This document shows positions 27,033 through 34,984 of a stretch of DNA of 64,000 nt, one piece after another (positions within the stretch are counted from its first letter, which is position 1; each line of letters starts with the position of its first letter). The translations under genes were made by a program, and so were the position numbers. The stretch spans positions 620,001 to 684,000 of the forward strand of contig NZ_CP021404.1 in assembly GCF_002504165.1 (NCBI RefSeq), read 5' to 3'. The stretch comes from Pacificitalea manganoxidans (lineage in GTDB: Bacteria; Pseudomonadota; Alphaproteobacteria; Rhodobacterales; Rhodobacteraceae). The notes below the pieces were generated by a model. The model searched no databases, was not told where the DNA came from, and saw only the letters and a list, made by a program, of their open reading frames with translations.

Positions 27033-27983
27033 ATGACCGATCTCTCCGCTGCCTCCACGCCTGCGTCTGCGCCCGAGGCCGACGACACCGAATTCCCCCG
27101 CCACGGCTGGCGTGGCTGGTATGATCTGGCGATGCGGGTGAAATCGCAGGCGACAGAGGATCATCTGGCGCTGCTTTCCGCCGGGATCGCGTTCTACGGG
27201 CTGCTGGCGGTGTTTCCCGCCTTGGCCTTTGCCATGTCTCTGGCCGGTATCCTGACGGAGCCGACAGCCGTGGTGGAACAGTTGGAGGCCGTGGGACAGG
27301 TTCTGCCCGGCGAAGCCCGGAACATCATCCTCACACAGGCGCGCGAGGTCACCGGCTCAGCCGAAGACGGGCTGGGGCTTGCCGCGCTGATTTCGTTGGC
27401 GCTGGCGCTGTGGTCCTCGTCTCGCGGCATGAACGGCCTGATCGAAGGGCTGAACGTCGCCTATGGCCTACAGGAAAAACGCGGCTTCGTCCGGCTGACG
27501 CTGACCAATCTGGCGCTCACCTTCGGGGTGATGCTGGGCTTTGTGCTGGTCTTGACGCTGATCGCGGTGATCCCGGCGGCCCTGTCGGTGGTGCATGCCA
27601 GTTCATGGATCGAAACGGCGGTGGACTGGCTGCGCTGGCCCATATTGGCGCTGATCGCGATGTTCGGGCTGACGGTGATCTACCGGCTCGGCCCCTCGCG
27701 CGAGACATTCACTTGGCGCTGGCTGACCACCGGGTCGGTGCTGGCCTGTCTGCTGTGGCTGCTGGGGTCGCTCGCGTTTTCCTACTATGTCGGTGAATTC
27801 GCCAGCTACAACAAAACCTTCGGCACGCTGGCCGGGGCGATCATCATGATGACTTGGCTGTGGCTTTCGGCGTTCATCGTGCTGCTGGGCGCAGAGGTGA
27901 ACTGCCAGATGTCCGAACGCCGCCGCCGCCGCCGCGCCGCCCGCAGCCGGGGCGAGGATGCGCAGGGGCTGGCGAGCGACTGA
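27033..27983 (+). CDS. YihY/BrkB-family inner membrane protein
   Basis: A 316-aa protein with six predicted transmembrane helices. It carries the YihY/BrkB signature ATEDHLALLSAGIAFYGLLAVFPALAFAMSL and later SRGMNGLIEGLNVAYG and YNKTFGTLAGAIIMMTWLWLSAFIVLLGAEVNCQM. The C-terminus is strongly basic. I chose the ATG at 27033 because the region upstream (from 26859) overlaps the divergent ExoD start and looks non-coding. The family is sometimes called ribonuclease BN by mistake; its function is not settled. Confidence 0.9.
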   Translation: MTDLSAASTPASAPEADDTEFPRHGWRGWYDLAMRVKSQATEDHLALLSAGIAFYGLLAVFPALAFAMSLAGILTEPTAVVEQLEAVGQVLPGEARNIILTQAREVTGSAEDGLGLAALISLALALWSSSRGMNGLIEGLNVAYGLQEKRGFVRLTLTNLALTFGVMLGFVLVLTLIAVIPAALSVVHASSWIETAVDWLRWPILALIAMFGLTVIYRLGPSRETFTWRWLTTGSVLACLLWLLGSLAFSYYVGEFASYNKTFGTLAGAIIMMTWLWLSAFIVLLGAEVNCQMSERRRRRRAARSRGEDAQGLASD

Positions 27984-27989
27984 GGCCGA

Positions 27990-28199
27990 TCACCCGTCCT
28001 GACGGTTGTAGGGGCTCTGGTTCACGGGCTTGAGCGAAATGCCTTCGGCGCTGGCCTTGGATTGCACCGCTTCTGGCGTTCGGCCCAGCTTCAGCCCGAT
28101 GACCCGCGTGGGCGTGTTTTCCTCGGCCAATTGGCGCAGCTGCGCAATGTCGTCTTCGCTCCACGGATCGCCGGAATTGCGTTCGGTTTTGGCGGTCAT
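27990..28199 (-). CDS. small SANT/Myb-like putative DNA-binding protein
   Basis: A 69-aa protein with the three-helix pattern WSEDDIAQLRQLAEENTP, then RVIGLKLGRTPEAVQSKASAEGISL. This matches the Myb/SANT-like HTH seen in many short proteobacterial proteins. It is probably a DNA-binding or regulatory protein; the target is unknown. The ribosome binding site AGGAG lies 6 nt before the ATG and is contiguous with six perfect TTGTC repeats (28210-28239). It lies downstream of the oxidoreductase gene on the same strand, 68 bp away. Confidence 0.75.
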   Translation of the reverse strand: MTAKTERNSGDPWSEDDIAQLRQLAEENTPTRVIGLKLGRTPEAVQSKASAEGISLKPVNQSPYNRQDG

Positions 28200-28209
28200 G
28201 CTCTGCTCC

Positions 28210-28239
28210 TTGTCTTGTCTTGTCTTGTCTTGTCTTGTC
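28210..28239 (-). repeat. pentanucleotide tandem repeat (TTGTC)6 directly upstream of a Shine-Dalgarno
   Basis: Six perfect copies of TTGTC on the plus strand (GACAA on the coding strand of the flanking minus-strand genes). The last unit overlaps by one base the AGGAG ribosome binding site of the SANT-like gene. Short units of this kind change copy number by slipped-strand mispairing, here altering leader length but not reading frame. Confidence 0.9.
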
Positions 28240-28267
28240 TGGCTTTGCTCGTGCCGGGCGCGCGGGA

Positions 28268-28954
28268 TCAGCCCCAGCCCTTTTCGGTCGTGATGCGCTC
28301 TTCCGGGGTGCCCCGGTCCAGCAGCACTTGCTTGATCTCCTTCACCATCCCGCGCGGACCACACAGATAGAACGGCTGGTCGCTGTCCTTTACCACCTCA
28401 TCCAGAAACGCGGCATCGATGCGGCGATGGGGCAGGGTGCCCGTGTCCTCTTGCGTCGTGGTGAACACCGTCGTCAGCCCGGCGCTGCGCATCTGCTCCA
28501 ACTCCTCGCGCAGGATGATGTCGCGCTCGCACGGGTTGGAAAAAATCAGGGTGCAGCCGTCCAGCGTGCCTTGGCGCGCGCGGTTGCGCAGAATGGCGAT
28601 GAACGGCGTGATGCCCGCACCCCCGGCGATGAACACGCCCGCACCCTTATCCTCGATCGCGCCGGCGGCAGGCTCCGCCAGCACTTGATCGCCGGGGCTC
28701 AGGGTCGGGATCTGTTCGGTCACGCCGTCATGATCGGGATAGGATTTGATGACGAATTCCAGCCCTTCATCCTCGGGCAGCGAGGTGAAGGTGAAAGGAC
28801 GGTCCTCCTCGCGCCAGCCATCGCGGTCCAGCGCCATATGCGTGGCCTGTCCGGGGGCAAAGTCATAGCCCTCGGGCCGGTCGAACCGCAGCCGCCATGT
28901 GTCATGGGTGACGGGGGCGATATCTTGTAGCGTCAGCACGTTTGCGGGGGGCAT
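28268..28954 (-). CDS. FAD-dependent ferredoxin/flavodoxin reductase-like oxidoreductase
   Basis: A 228-aa protein of the ferredoxin-NADP+ reductase superfamily. The FAD-binding motif is EEDRPFTFTSLPEDEGLEF (RPFT, for RxYS). The NAD(P)-binding part starts at GAGVFIAGGAGITPFIAILR and ends with QPFYLCGPRGMVKEIKQVLLDRG. There is no 2Fe-2S domain, so it needs a separate electron partner. An AAAGGAG ribosome binding site precedes the ATG. The physiological partner is unknown. Confidence 0.88.
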   Translation of the reverse strand: MPPANVLTLQDIAPVTHDTWRLRFDRPEGYDFAPGQATHMALDRDGWREEDRPFTFTSLPEDEGLEFVIKSYPDHDGVTEQIPTLSPGDQVLAEPAAGAIEDKGAGVFIAGGAGITPFIAILRNRARQGTLDGCTLIFSNPCERDIILREELEQMRSAGLTTVFTTTQEDTGTLPHRRIDAAFLDEVVKDSDQPFYLCGPRGMVKEIKQVLLDRGTPEERITTEKGWG

Positions 28955-29093
28955 CAGAGAACTCCTTTCGCTTGTCCGTCCAACGCAGGGCAGGTCGGGC
29001 GGTTCCGGGGCGGGGTCCTGACCCGCGATTGGCCGAACGCGGCGCGGGGCCTACCATCTGCGATCCCGATCACCCCACTGACGGAGCCTGCCC

Positions 29094-30095
29094 GTGGCCG
29101 AACCGCCGCTCATCCCCCGGCCCGAGGGCCTTTATTGCCCGGAAGGCCGGTTCTACATCGACCCGGTGCAGCCGGTGGATCGCGCGCTTATCACCCACGG
29201 TCACGCCGATCACGCCCGCGCGGGCCACGGCGCGGTGATGGCCACCCGTCAGACGCTGGAAATCATGGCGATCCGCTATGGCGCGGATTTCACCGGCACA
29301 CGGGAGGAGGCCGGGACAGAAGCGCGCGTGAACGGGGTCAAGGTCAGCTTCCACCCCGCCGGTCATGTCCTCGGCTCGGCGCAGATCCGGATGGAGATCG
29401 GCGGTCGTGTCGTCGTCGTGTCGGGCGACTACACCCGCGCCCCCAACCCCGCCTGCGCGCCGTTCGAACTAGTGCCCTGCGATCTCTTCGTGACCGAGGC
29501 GACATTCGGCCTGCCGGTATTCCGCCACCCCGATCCGCTGGCGGAGGTGGGTAAGCTGATGGCCTCGCTCGCGCAGTTTCCCGACCGCGCGCATCTGGTG
29601 GGCTCCTACGCGCTGGGCAAGGCGCAGCGGGTGATCGCACTGATCCGCGCCGCCGGTTGGGATCGCCCGATTTACTTGCATGGCGCGTTGCAGCGGCTGT
29701 GCGATTACCACATCGAACAGGGTGTGCCGCTGGGCGAATTGCGCCCCGCCACGATCGAGCGCGGCAATAAGGCCCAATTCGCAGGCGAAATCATCCTCGC
29801 GCCGCCCTCGGCCTTCGCCGCGAAATGGGCGCAGCGCTTCCCTGATCCGGTGCTGGCTTTTGCCTCCGGCTGGATGGGGGTGCGGGCACGGGCGCGGCAA
29901 CGGATGTGCGAGTTGCCGATGGTGATTTCCGACCATTGCGACTGGCCCGCGCTGACTCGCACCATCCGCGAAACCGGCGCGTCGGAGGTCTGGGTCACCC
30001 ACGGCGCGGAGGAAGCATTGGTGCATTGGTGCCGCAAACAGGGCCTTGCCGCGCAGCCGCTGCATCTGGTCGGCTACGAAGAGGAGCCTGAGTGA
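29094..30095 (+). CDS. ligase-associated DNA exonuclease (metallo-beta-lactamase/beta-CASP fold)
   Basis: A 333-aa protein with the metallo-beta-lactamase motif THGHADHARAGH (His35, His37, Asp39, His40) and HPAGHVLGSAQIRMEIGGRVVVVSGDY. The C-terminal ISDHCDWPALTRTIRETGASEVWVTHG is typical of beta-CASP nucleases. Standalone copies next to an ATP-dependent ligase form the 'ligase-associated exonuclease' family. It probably processes DNA ends before sealing. The stop overlaps the ligase start (TGATG). Confidence 0.92.
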   Translation: MAEPPLIPRPEGLYCPEGRFYIDPVQPVDRALITHGHADHARAGHGAVMATRQTLEIMAIRYGADFTGTREEAGTEARVNGVKVSFHPAGHVLGSAQIRMEIGGRVVVVSGDYTRAPNPACAPFELVPCDLFVTEATFGLPVFRHPDPLAEVGKLMASLAQFPDRAHLVGSYALGKAQRVIALIRAAGWDRPIYLHGALQRLCDYHIEQGVPLGELRPATIERGNKAQFAGEIILAPPSAFAAKWAQRFPDPVLAFASGWMGVRARARQRMCELPMVISDHCDWPALTRTIRETGASEVWVTHGAEEALVHWCRKQGLAAQPLHLVGYEEEPE

Positions 30096-31687
30096 TGCGC
30101 GCCTTTGCCCGCCTGCTGGACCGGCTCAGCTTCACGCCGTCGCGCAACGATAAACTGACGCTGATCGCCGATTACCTGCGCGACACGCCCGACCCGGATC
30201 GCGGCTGGGCGCTGGCGGCGCTGACCGGCGATCTGGATCTGCGCTCCATCACACCGTCGCGCCTGCGCCAGATGGTCGAGGGCCGCATCGACGCCGAACT
30301 GTTTCGCCTGAGCTACGATTACGTCGGCGATCTGGCCGAAACCATTGCGCTGATCTGGCCGGAAACGGAAACCGACGCGCAGCGGGAAACGACCCCGCCC
30401 GATATTCCCCTGTCGCAGGTCGTGACCCGGTTGCAGGCGATGGGCCGCGCCAATGTCCCGGCTGAGATGGCGCAGATGCTCGACGCGCTTGCGCCCGAGG
30501 CGCGGTTTGCGCTGCTGAAGCTGGTGACAGGCGGCCTGCGCGTGGGCGTGTCGGCGCAGCTCGCCAAGACCGCCCTGGCGCGCTTCGGCGAAGTGGAACT
30601 GACCGAGATCGTGGAGCTTTGGCACGGGCTGACCCCACCCTATACCGACCTCTTCGCGTGGCTCACCGGGGGGGAGAAGCCGGTCAATGCCGCGCGCGCC
30701 CCATTCCGCCCGGTGATGCTGTCCACCGCCACCGATCTGGATCAGTTGCAGGCGCTGGACCCTGCCGAACATTTTGCCGAGTGGAAATGGGACGGCATCC
30801 GCGTGCAGGCGGTGGCGGAGGCAGGCACCCGCCGCATCTATTCCCGGACGGGCGAGGATATTTCCGGCGCATTTCCCGATCTGGTGGAGGCGATGGAATT
30901 CGAAGGCGCGCTCGACGGCGAATTGCTGGTTCGGCAGGGCACCACCGGCGTCGGCAGCTTCGCCGATCTGCAAAAGCGGCTGAACCGCAAAACCGTGTCA
31001 AAGGCGCTGCTGAAATCGAATCCGGCGATGCTGCGCGCCTATGACCTGCTGGTCGATGGCGGCGATGACATCCGCGCCCTGCCGCAAACCGCCCGCCGCG
31101 CGCGGCTGGAAACGTTCCTCGCCCCGCTCGATCCCGCGCGCTTTGACCTGTCGCCGCTGATCCCATTCACGACATGGGACGATGTTGCGCAGGCACGCGA
31201 TGACCTCCCCGATCCGGTGATCGAAGGCGTGATGATCAAACGCCGCGACACGCCCTATCTGGCCGGGCGCAGCCGGGGGCCGTGGTTCAAATGGAAACGC
31301 GACCCCTACCTGATCGACGCGATCCTGCTCTACGCACAGCGCGGGCATGGCAAACGCTCGGGCTTCTATTCCGACTACACGTTCGGGGTCTGGAAGGGGA
31401 ACGAGATCGTGCCGGTGGGCAAGGCCTATTTCGGCTTCACGGATGAGGAGTTGAAGCAGCTTGATCGCTTCATCCGCGACAACACCCGCGAACGCTTCGG
31501 CCCGGTGCGCTCGGTCACGCCGGATCTGGTGCTGGAGATCGCGTTCGAGGGGCTCAACCGCTCGCCCCGGCATAAATCTGGCGTCGCCATGCGCTTCCCC
31601 CGCGTGCATCGCATCCGCTGGGACAAACCGGCGCAGGAGGCCGATCACCTGTCCACGCTGGAGGCGATGCTGCCGCCGGAGGGCTGA
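30095..31687 (+). CDS. ATP-dependent DNA ligase (ligase-exonuclease cassette type)
   Basis: This 530-aa ligase has an N-terminal helical DNA-binding domain (about 1-200), a nucleotidyltransferase domain with motif I EWKWDGIRVQ (catalytic Lys231), motif III and IV equivalents, and an OB-fold with motif V EGVMIKRRDTPYLAGRSRGPWFKWKRD. It seals nicks using ATP, alongside the housekeeping NAD+-dependent LigA presumed elsewhere. A GTG one codon upstream is an alternative start. The helicase and phosphoesterase genes often found in this cassette are absent here. Confidence 0.93.
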   Translation: MRAFARLLDRLSFTPSRNDKLTLIADYLRDTPDPDRGWALAALTGDLDLRSITPSRLRQMVEGRIDAELFRLSYDYVGDLAETIALIWPETETDAQRETTPPDIPLSQVVTRLQAMGRANVPAEMAQMLDALAPEARFALLKLVTGGLRVGVSAQLAKTALARFGEVELTEIVELWHGLTPPYTDLFAWLTGGEKPVNAARAPFRPVMLSTATDLDQLQALDPAEHFAEWKWDGIRVQAVAEAGTRRIYSRTGEDISGAFPDLVEAMEFEGALDGELLVRQGTTGVGSFADLQKRLNRKTVSKALLKSNPAMLRAYDLLVDGGDDIRALPQTARRARLETFLAPLDPARFDLSPLIPFTTWDDVAQARDDLPDPVIEGVMIKRRDTPYLAGRSRGPWFKWKRDPYLIDAILLYAQRGHGKRSGFYSDYTFGVWKGNEIVPVGKAYFGFTDEELKQLDRFIRDNTRERFGPVRSVTPDLVLEIAFEGLNRSPRHKSGVAMRFPRVHRIRWDKPAQEADHLSTLEAMLPPEG

Positions 31688-31787
31688 TCCATCCGTTAAC
31701 CATCGGCGCAGGTAAAGTGATCCGCCCCCACACCACGCCCGTAACCCGTGCAGATCATCCCGGTCAAAGCCAGCACGCGGAGCCGCT

Positions 31788-32207
31788 ATGCAGACCATCA
31801 TTCTATACGTCATTACCGTGGTCCTGTTTCTGGGGCTCGACGCGATCGGCCTGACGCGGCTGGTGCGCCCGGTGTTCGAGGAAAACATCGGCCATCTTTT
31901 GCTCGATGATTTCCGGCTGGGGCCGGCGGCGCTGTTCTACATGGCGTTCGTCGCCGGGCTTTTGTGGTTCGTTTCGGAGCCTGCCCTGCGCGATGACGCG
32001 CCGATGCAGGCGCTGCTCAACGGCGCGATCCTCGGCTTTCTCGCCTATGGCACTTATGAATTCACCTCGCTCGCCGTGATGCGCGACTGGTCGATGCGCA
32101 TGGTGGCCGTGGATGTGGCATGGGGCACCGTTCTTACCGGTGTTTCGGCATGGGGCGGGGTGGTTCTGACCCGCTGGATCAGCACCGCGCTGATCACGCC
32201 GGTTTGA
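31788..32207 (+). CDS. DUF2177 family membrane protein
   Basis: A 139-aa protein with four hydrophobic helices: an N-terminal IILYVITVVLFLGLDAIGL, then LGPAALFYMAFVAGLLWFV, ALLNGAILGFLAYGTYEFT and AWGTVLTGVSAWGGVVLTRWI. The block GAILGFLAYGTYEFTSLAVMRDWSMRMVAVDVAWGT is characteristic of DUF2177. Function unknown. It stands alone, 100 bp after the ligase. Confidence 0.88.
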   Translation: MQTIILYVITVVLFLGLDAIGLTRLVRPVFEENIGHLLLDDFRLGPAALFYMAFVAGLLWFVSEPALRDDAPMQALLNGAILGFLAYGTYEFTSLAVMRDWSMRMVAVDVAWGTVLTGVSAWGGVVLTRWISTALITPV

Positions 32208-32264
32208 GGGCCCCTGCGCCCATGGGGGCTTCACAAGAACATTAACGGAACATAAATTCCGTCC

Positions 32265-33497
32265 ATGGCCAAGCACACTCTCGCACAGAAGCTCGCCATC
32301 CTGTCGGATGCCGCGAAATACGACGCCTCCTGCGCCTCCAGCGGGACGGATAAGCGCAACGCGCAGAACGGCGGGCTTGGCTCGACCGAAGGGTCAGGCA
32401 TTTGCCATGCCTACACCCCAGACGGGCGCTGCATCAGCCTGCTCAAGATCCTGATGACGAATTTCTGCATCTTCGATTGCGCCTATTGCGTGAACCGGGT
32501 GTCGTCACGGACCGAGCGCGCCCGGTTTTCGCCCGACGAGGTGGTGCAGCTGACGCTGGAATTCTACCGCCGCAACATGATCGAGGGGCTGTTTCTCAGC
32601 TCCGGCATCATCCGGTCGCCCGATGTGACGATGGAGGATATGGTCCGCATCGCCCGGACCCTGCGGATCGAGCATCAGTTTCGCGGCTATATCCATCTGA
32701 AAACGATCCCCGACGCCTCCCCCGAACTGATCGAGGAGGCAGGTCTTTACGCTGATCGTTTGTCCATCAATATCGAACTGCCGCAGGATGACAGCCTGCG
32801 CCGCTTCGCCCCCGAAAAGCGCCCCGAAACGATCCGCACCGCGATGGCCGGTGTGCGCCTGTCGCGCGAGGCCGCGAAGGAGCGCAGCCATAGCGGCAAA
32901 CGCCCGCCCCGGTTTGCCCCCGCCGGGCAAAGCACCCAGATGATCGTCGGCGCGGATGGCTCGGATGATGTCGCGATCCTCGGCACGGCGTCGCGGCTTT
33001 ATTCCGGCTACGGGCTGAAACGGGTCTATTACTCCGCTTTCTCCCCCATCCCCGACGCCACCGCCAAGCTGCCGCTGATCCGCCCGCCGATGCTGCGCGA
33101 ACACCGGCTGTATCAGGCCGACTGGCTGATGCGGTTTTATGGGTTTTCAGCCGCCGAGATCGGCGCAGGCACCACTGGCGGGCATCTCGATCTGGAGGTC
33201 GATCCGAAACTGGCATGGGCGCTCAACCACCGCGCCGATTTCCCCGTGGATGTGAACCGCGCCACCCGCGAAATGCTGCTGCGGGTGCCGGGCTTTGGCA
33301 CGAAATCGGTGCAGCGCATCCTGACCACCCGGCGCCACCGCACCCTGCGCTATGACGACCTGATCGCCATTGGCGCGCGGATGAAACAGGCGCGCAACTT
33401 TATCACCTGTCTCGATTGGCATCCCGGCACGCTGACCGACAGCGCCGATCTGCGCGCCCGCTTCGCACCGCCGCCCGAACAGTTGAGCCTGTTGTGA
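32265..33497 (+). CDS. radical SAM protein linked to UdgX (putative DNA modification/repair)
   Basis: A 410-aa radical SAM protein with the [4Fe-4S]-SAM motif CIFDCAYC (Cys68, Cys72, Cys75). The C-terminus has a helix-hairpin-helix (NRATREMLLRVPGFGTKSVQRILTTRR), which suggests DNA binding. This family is known from conserved pairing with a uracil-DNA glycosylase-like gene, as seen here: its stop overlaps the next start (GTGA). The chemistry it performs is not established. Confidence 0.93.
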   Translation: MAKHTLAQKLAILSDAAKYDASCASSGTDKRNAQNGGLGSTEGSGICHAYTPDGRCISLLKILMTNFCIFDCAYCVNRVSSRTERARFSPDEVVQLTLEFYRRNMIEGLFLSSGIIRSPDVTMEDMVRIARTLRIEHQFRGYIHLKTIPDASPELIEEAGLYADRLSINIELPQDDSLRRFAPEKRPETIRTAMAGVRLSREAAKERSHSGKRPPRFAPAGQSTQMIVGADGSDDVAILGTASRLYSGYGLKRVYYSAFSPIPDATAKLPLIRPPMLREHRLYQADWLMRFYGFSAAEIGAGTTGGHLDLEVDPKLAWALNHRADFPVDVNRATREMLLRVPGFGTKSVQRILTTRRHRTLRYDDLIAIGARMKQARNFITCLDWHPGTLTDSADLRARFAPPPEQLSLL

Positions 33498-34939
33498 ACC
33501 ACCGCGTCACGCTGCCCCATATCGGCACCGTGGCGGCATGGCGTGACGCCGCACGCCCGCTGGCCGCCGCCGCTGTGCCCGGTCATCTGATCCGCTGGCA
33601 CCGGGAGGGCGCGGCCCAGGCTGATGACCTGTTCGCCGCCGAGCCGCCCGCCGGCGATCCGCCACAGGCCAGCCGCCGCATCACGGTGCCCAAACGCTTT
33701 CCCACACTGATGGCGCAGGTGGGCATCCATGCCGATCCCGAACGCTTCGCGCTGCTGTATGATCTGCTGACTCGGCTGCAAGACACGCCCCGGCTGCTGG
33801 ATGATCCTGCCGATCCCGCCGTGCGCCGCGCCACCCGCATGGCCGCCGCCGTGCGCCGCGACATGCATAAGATGAAAGCCTTCGTCCGGTTTCAGGAGAT
33901 CGAGACCGAGGGCACCCGCCGCCGCTTTGCCGCGTGGTTCGAGCCTGACAACCCGATTGTCGAGGCTACAGCCCCGTTCTTTGCCCGCCGCTTCGCCGAT
34001 ATGGACTGGATGATCGCCACGCCGGATATGGTTGCCCGCTTTGAAGATGGCGCGCTGTCCTTCCATCCCGGCGCGGCGCAGCCCGATCTGCCGCGGGATG
34101 CGACCTCGGCGCTGTGGGACGTGTATTTCCGCAATATCTTTAACCCCGCGCGGGTCAAGACCTCGGCCATGCGGTCCGAGATGCCGTTGAAATACTGGAA
34201 AAACATGCCCGAAACGCGGCTCATTCCCGATATGCTGGCGGAGGCTGAAACACGGGTGCAGAAGATGCGCGACGCGCTGCCCGAACCCGCCCCGGACCAT
34301 GCCGACCGGATCGCCGCACGCTACCGCGACACGCTGGCGGAGCCGCCGCCCGCCACTGATTTGCAGGCGCTGGCCCGGCAGGCGCGCGGCTGCACCCGTT
34401 GCGATCTGTGCCACATTGCCACCCAGACCGTCACTGGCGAAGGCCCGGAGGATGCCGCCCTGATGGTGGTGGGGGAACAGCCCGGCGATACCGAGGATCT
34501 GGCAGGGCGGCCCTTTGTCGGCCCGGCGGGGCAATTGCTGGATACGCTGCTGGCCGAGGCTGAATTGCCGCGCGACCGGCTGTGGATGACCAACGCGGTC
34601 AAGCATTTCAAACATGTCCCACGCGGCAAGAAACGCATCCATGCCCGCCCGAACATGTCGGAAATCACGCAATGCCGCTGGTGGCTGGATCAGGAACGCA
34701 TGCTGCTGAAGCCGCGCCTGACGCTGGCGCTGGGCGCTACGGCGACGACGGCGCTGACCGGGCGCTCCGCCGCGCTTGGCCCCCGGCGCGGCAAGGTCGA
34801 AGACACCGCCAACGGGCCGGTGCTCATCACCATCCACCCCAGCTATCTGTTACGCCTGCCCGATGCAGGCCGCGCCGCCGAGGAACGCGCCCGCCTGACC
34901 GAAGATCTCCGGCAGGCGAAGCGTCTCGCCGCGCTGTAA
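33494..34939 (+). CDS. udgX: UdgX-type uracil-DNA crosslinking protein fused to DUF4130 domain
   Basis: A 481-aa protein with two parts. Residues 1-280 contain a DUF4130/SAM-associated domain (VPKRFPTLMAQVGIHADPERFALLYDLLTRL...RDMHKMKAFVRFQEIE). Residues 290-481 are a family-4-like uracil-DNA glycosylase domain with CTRCDLC cysteines, motif A GEQPGDTEDLAGRPFVGPAG and motif B HPSYLLRLPD. A KKRIH loop (His383) matches the KRRIH loop in which UdgX uses a histidine to bind uracil-site DNA covalently. It starts at a GTG overlapping the radical SAM stop. Confidence 0.93.
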   Translation: MNHRVTLPHIGTVAAWRDAARPLAAAAVPGHLIRWHREGAAQADDLFAAEPPAGDPPQASRRITVPKRFPTLMAQVGIHADPERFALLYDLLTRLQDTPRLLDDPADPAVRRATRMAAAVRRDMHKMKAFVRFQEIETEGTRRRFAAWFEPDNPIVEATAPFFARRFADMDWMIATPDMVARFEDGALSFHPGAAQPDLPRDATSALWDVYFRNIFNPARVKTSAMRSEMPLKYWKNMPETRLIPDMLAEAETRVQKMRDALPEPAPDHADRIAARYRDTLAEPPPATDLQALARQARGCTRCDLCHIATQTVTGEGPEDAALMVVGEQPGDTEDLAGRPFVGPAGQLLDTLLAEAELPRDRLWMTNAVKHFKHVPRGKKRIHARPNMSEITQCRWWLDQERMLLKPRLTLALGATATTALTGRSAALGPRRGKVEDTANGPVLITIHPSYLLRLPDAGRAAEERARLTEDLRQAKRLAAL

Positions 34940-34984
34940 TCCGCGCGACGCTGGGCGCGCGAATTCCCCGCCTGCCGCCCGCGC

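Noticed and set aside
33350-34837. 495-codon minus-strand frame opposite udgX
   Set aside because: It overlaps a well-defined gene entirely and has shadow-like composition.
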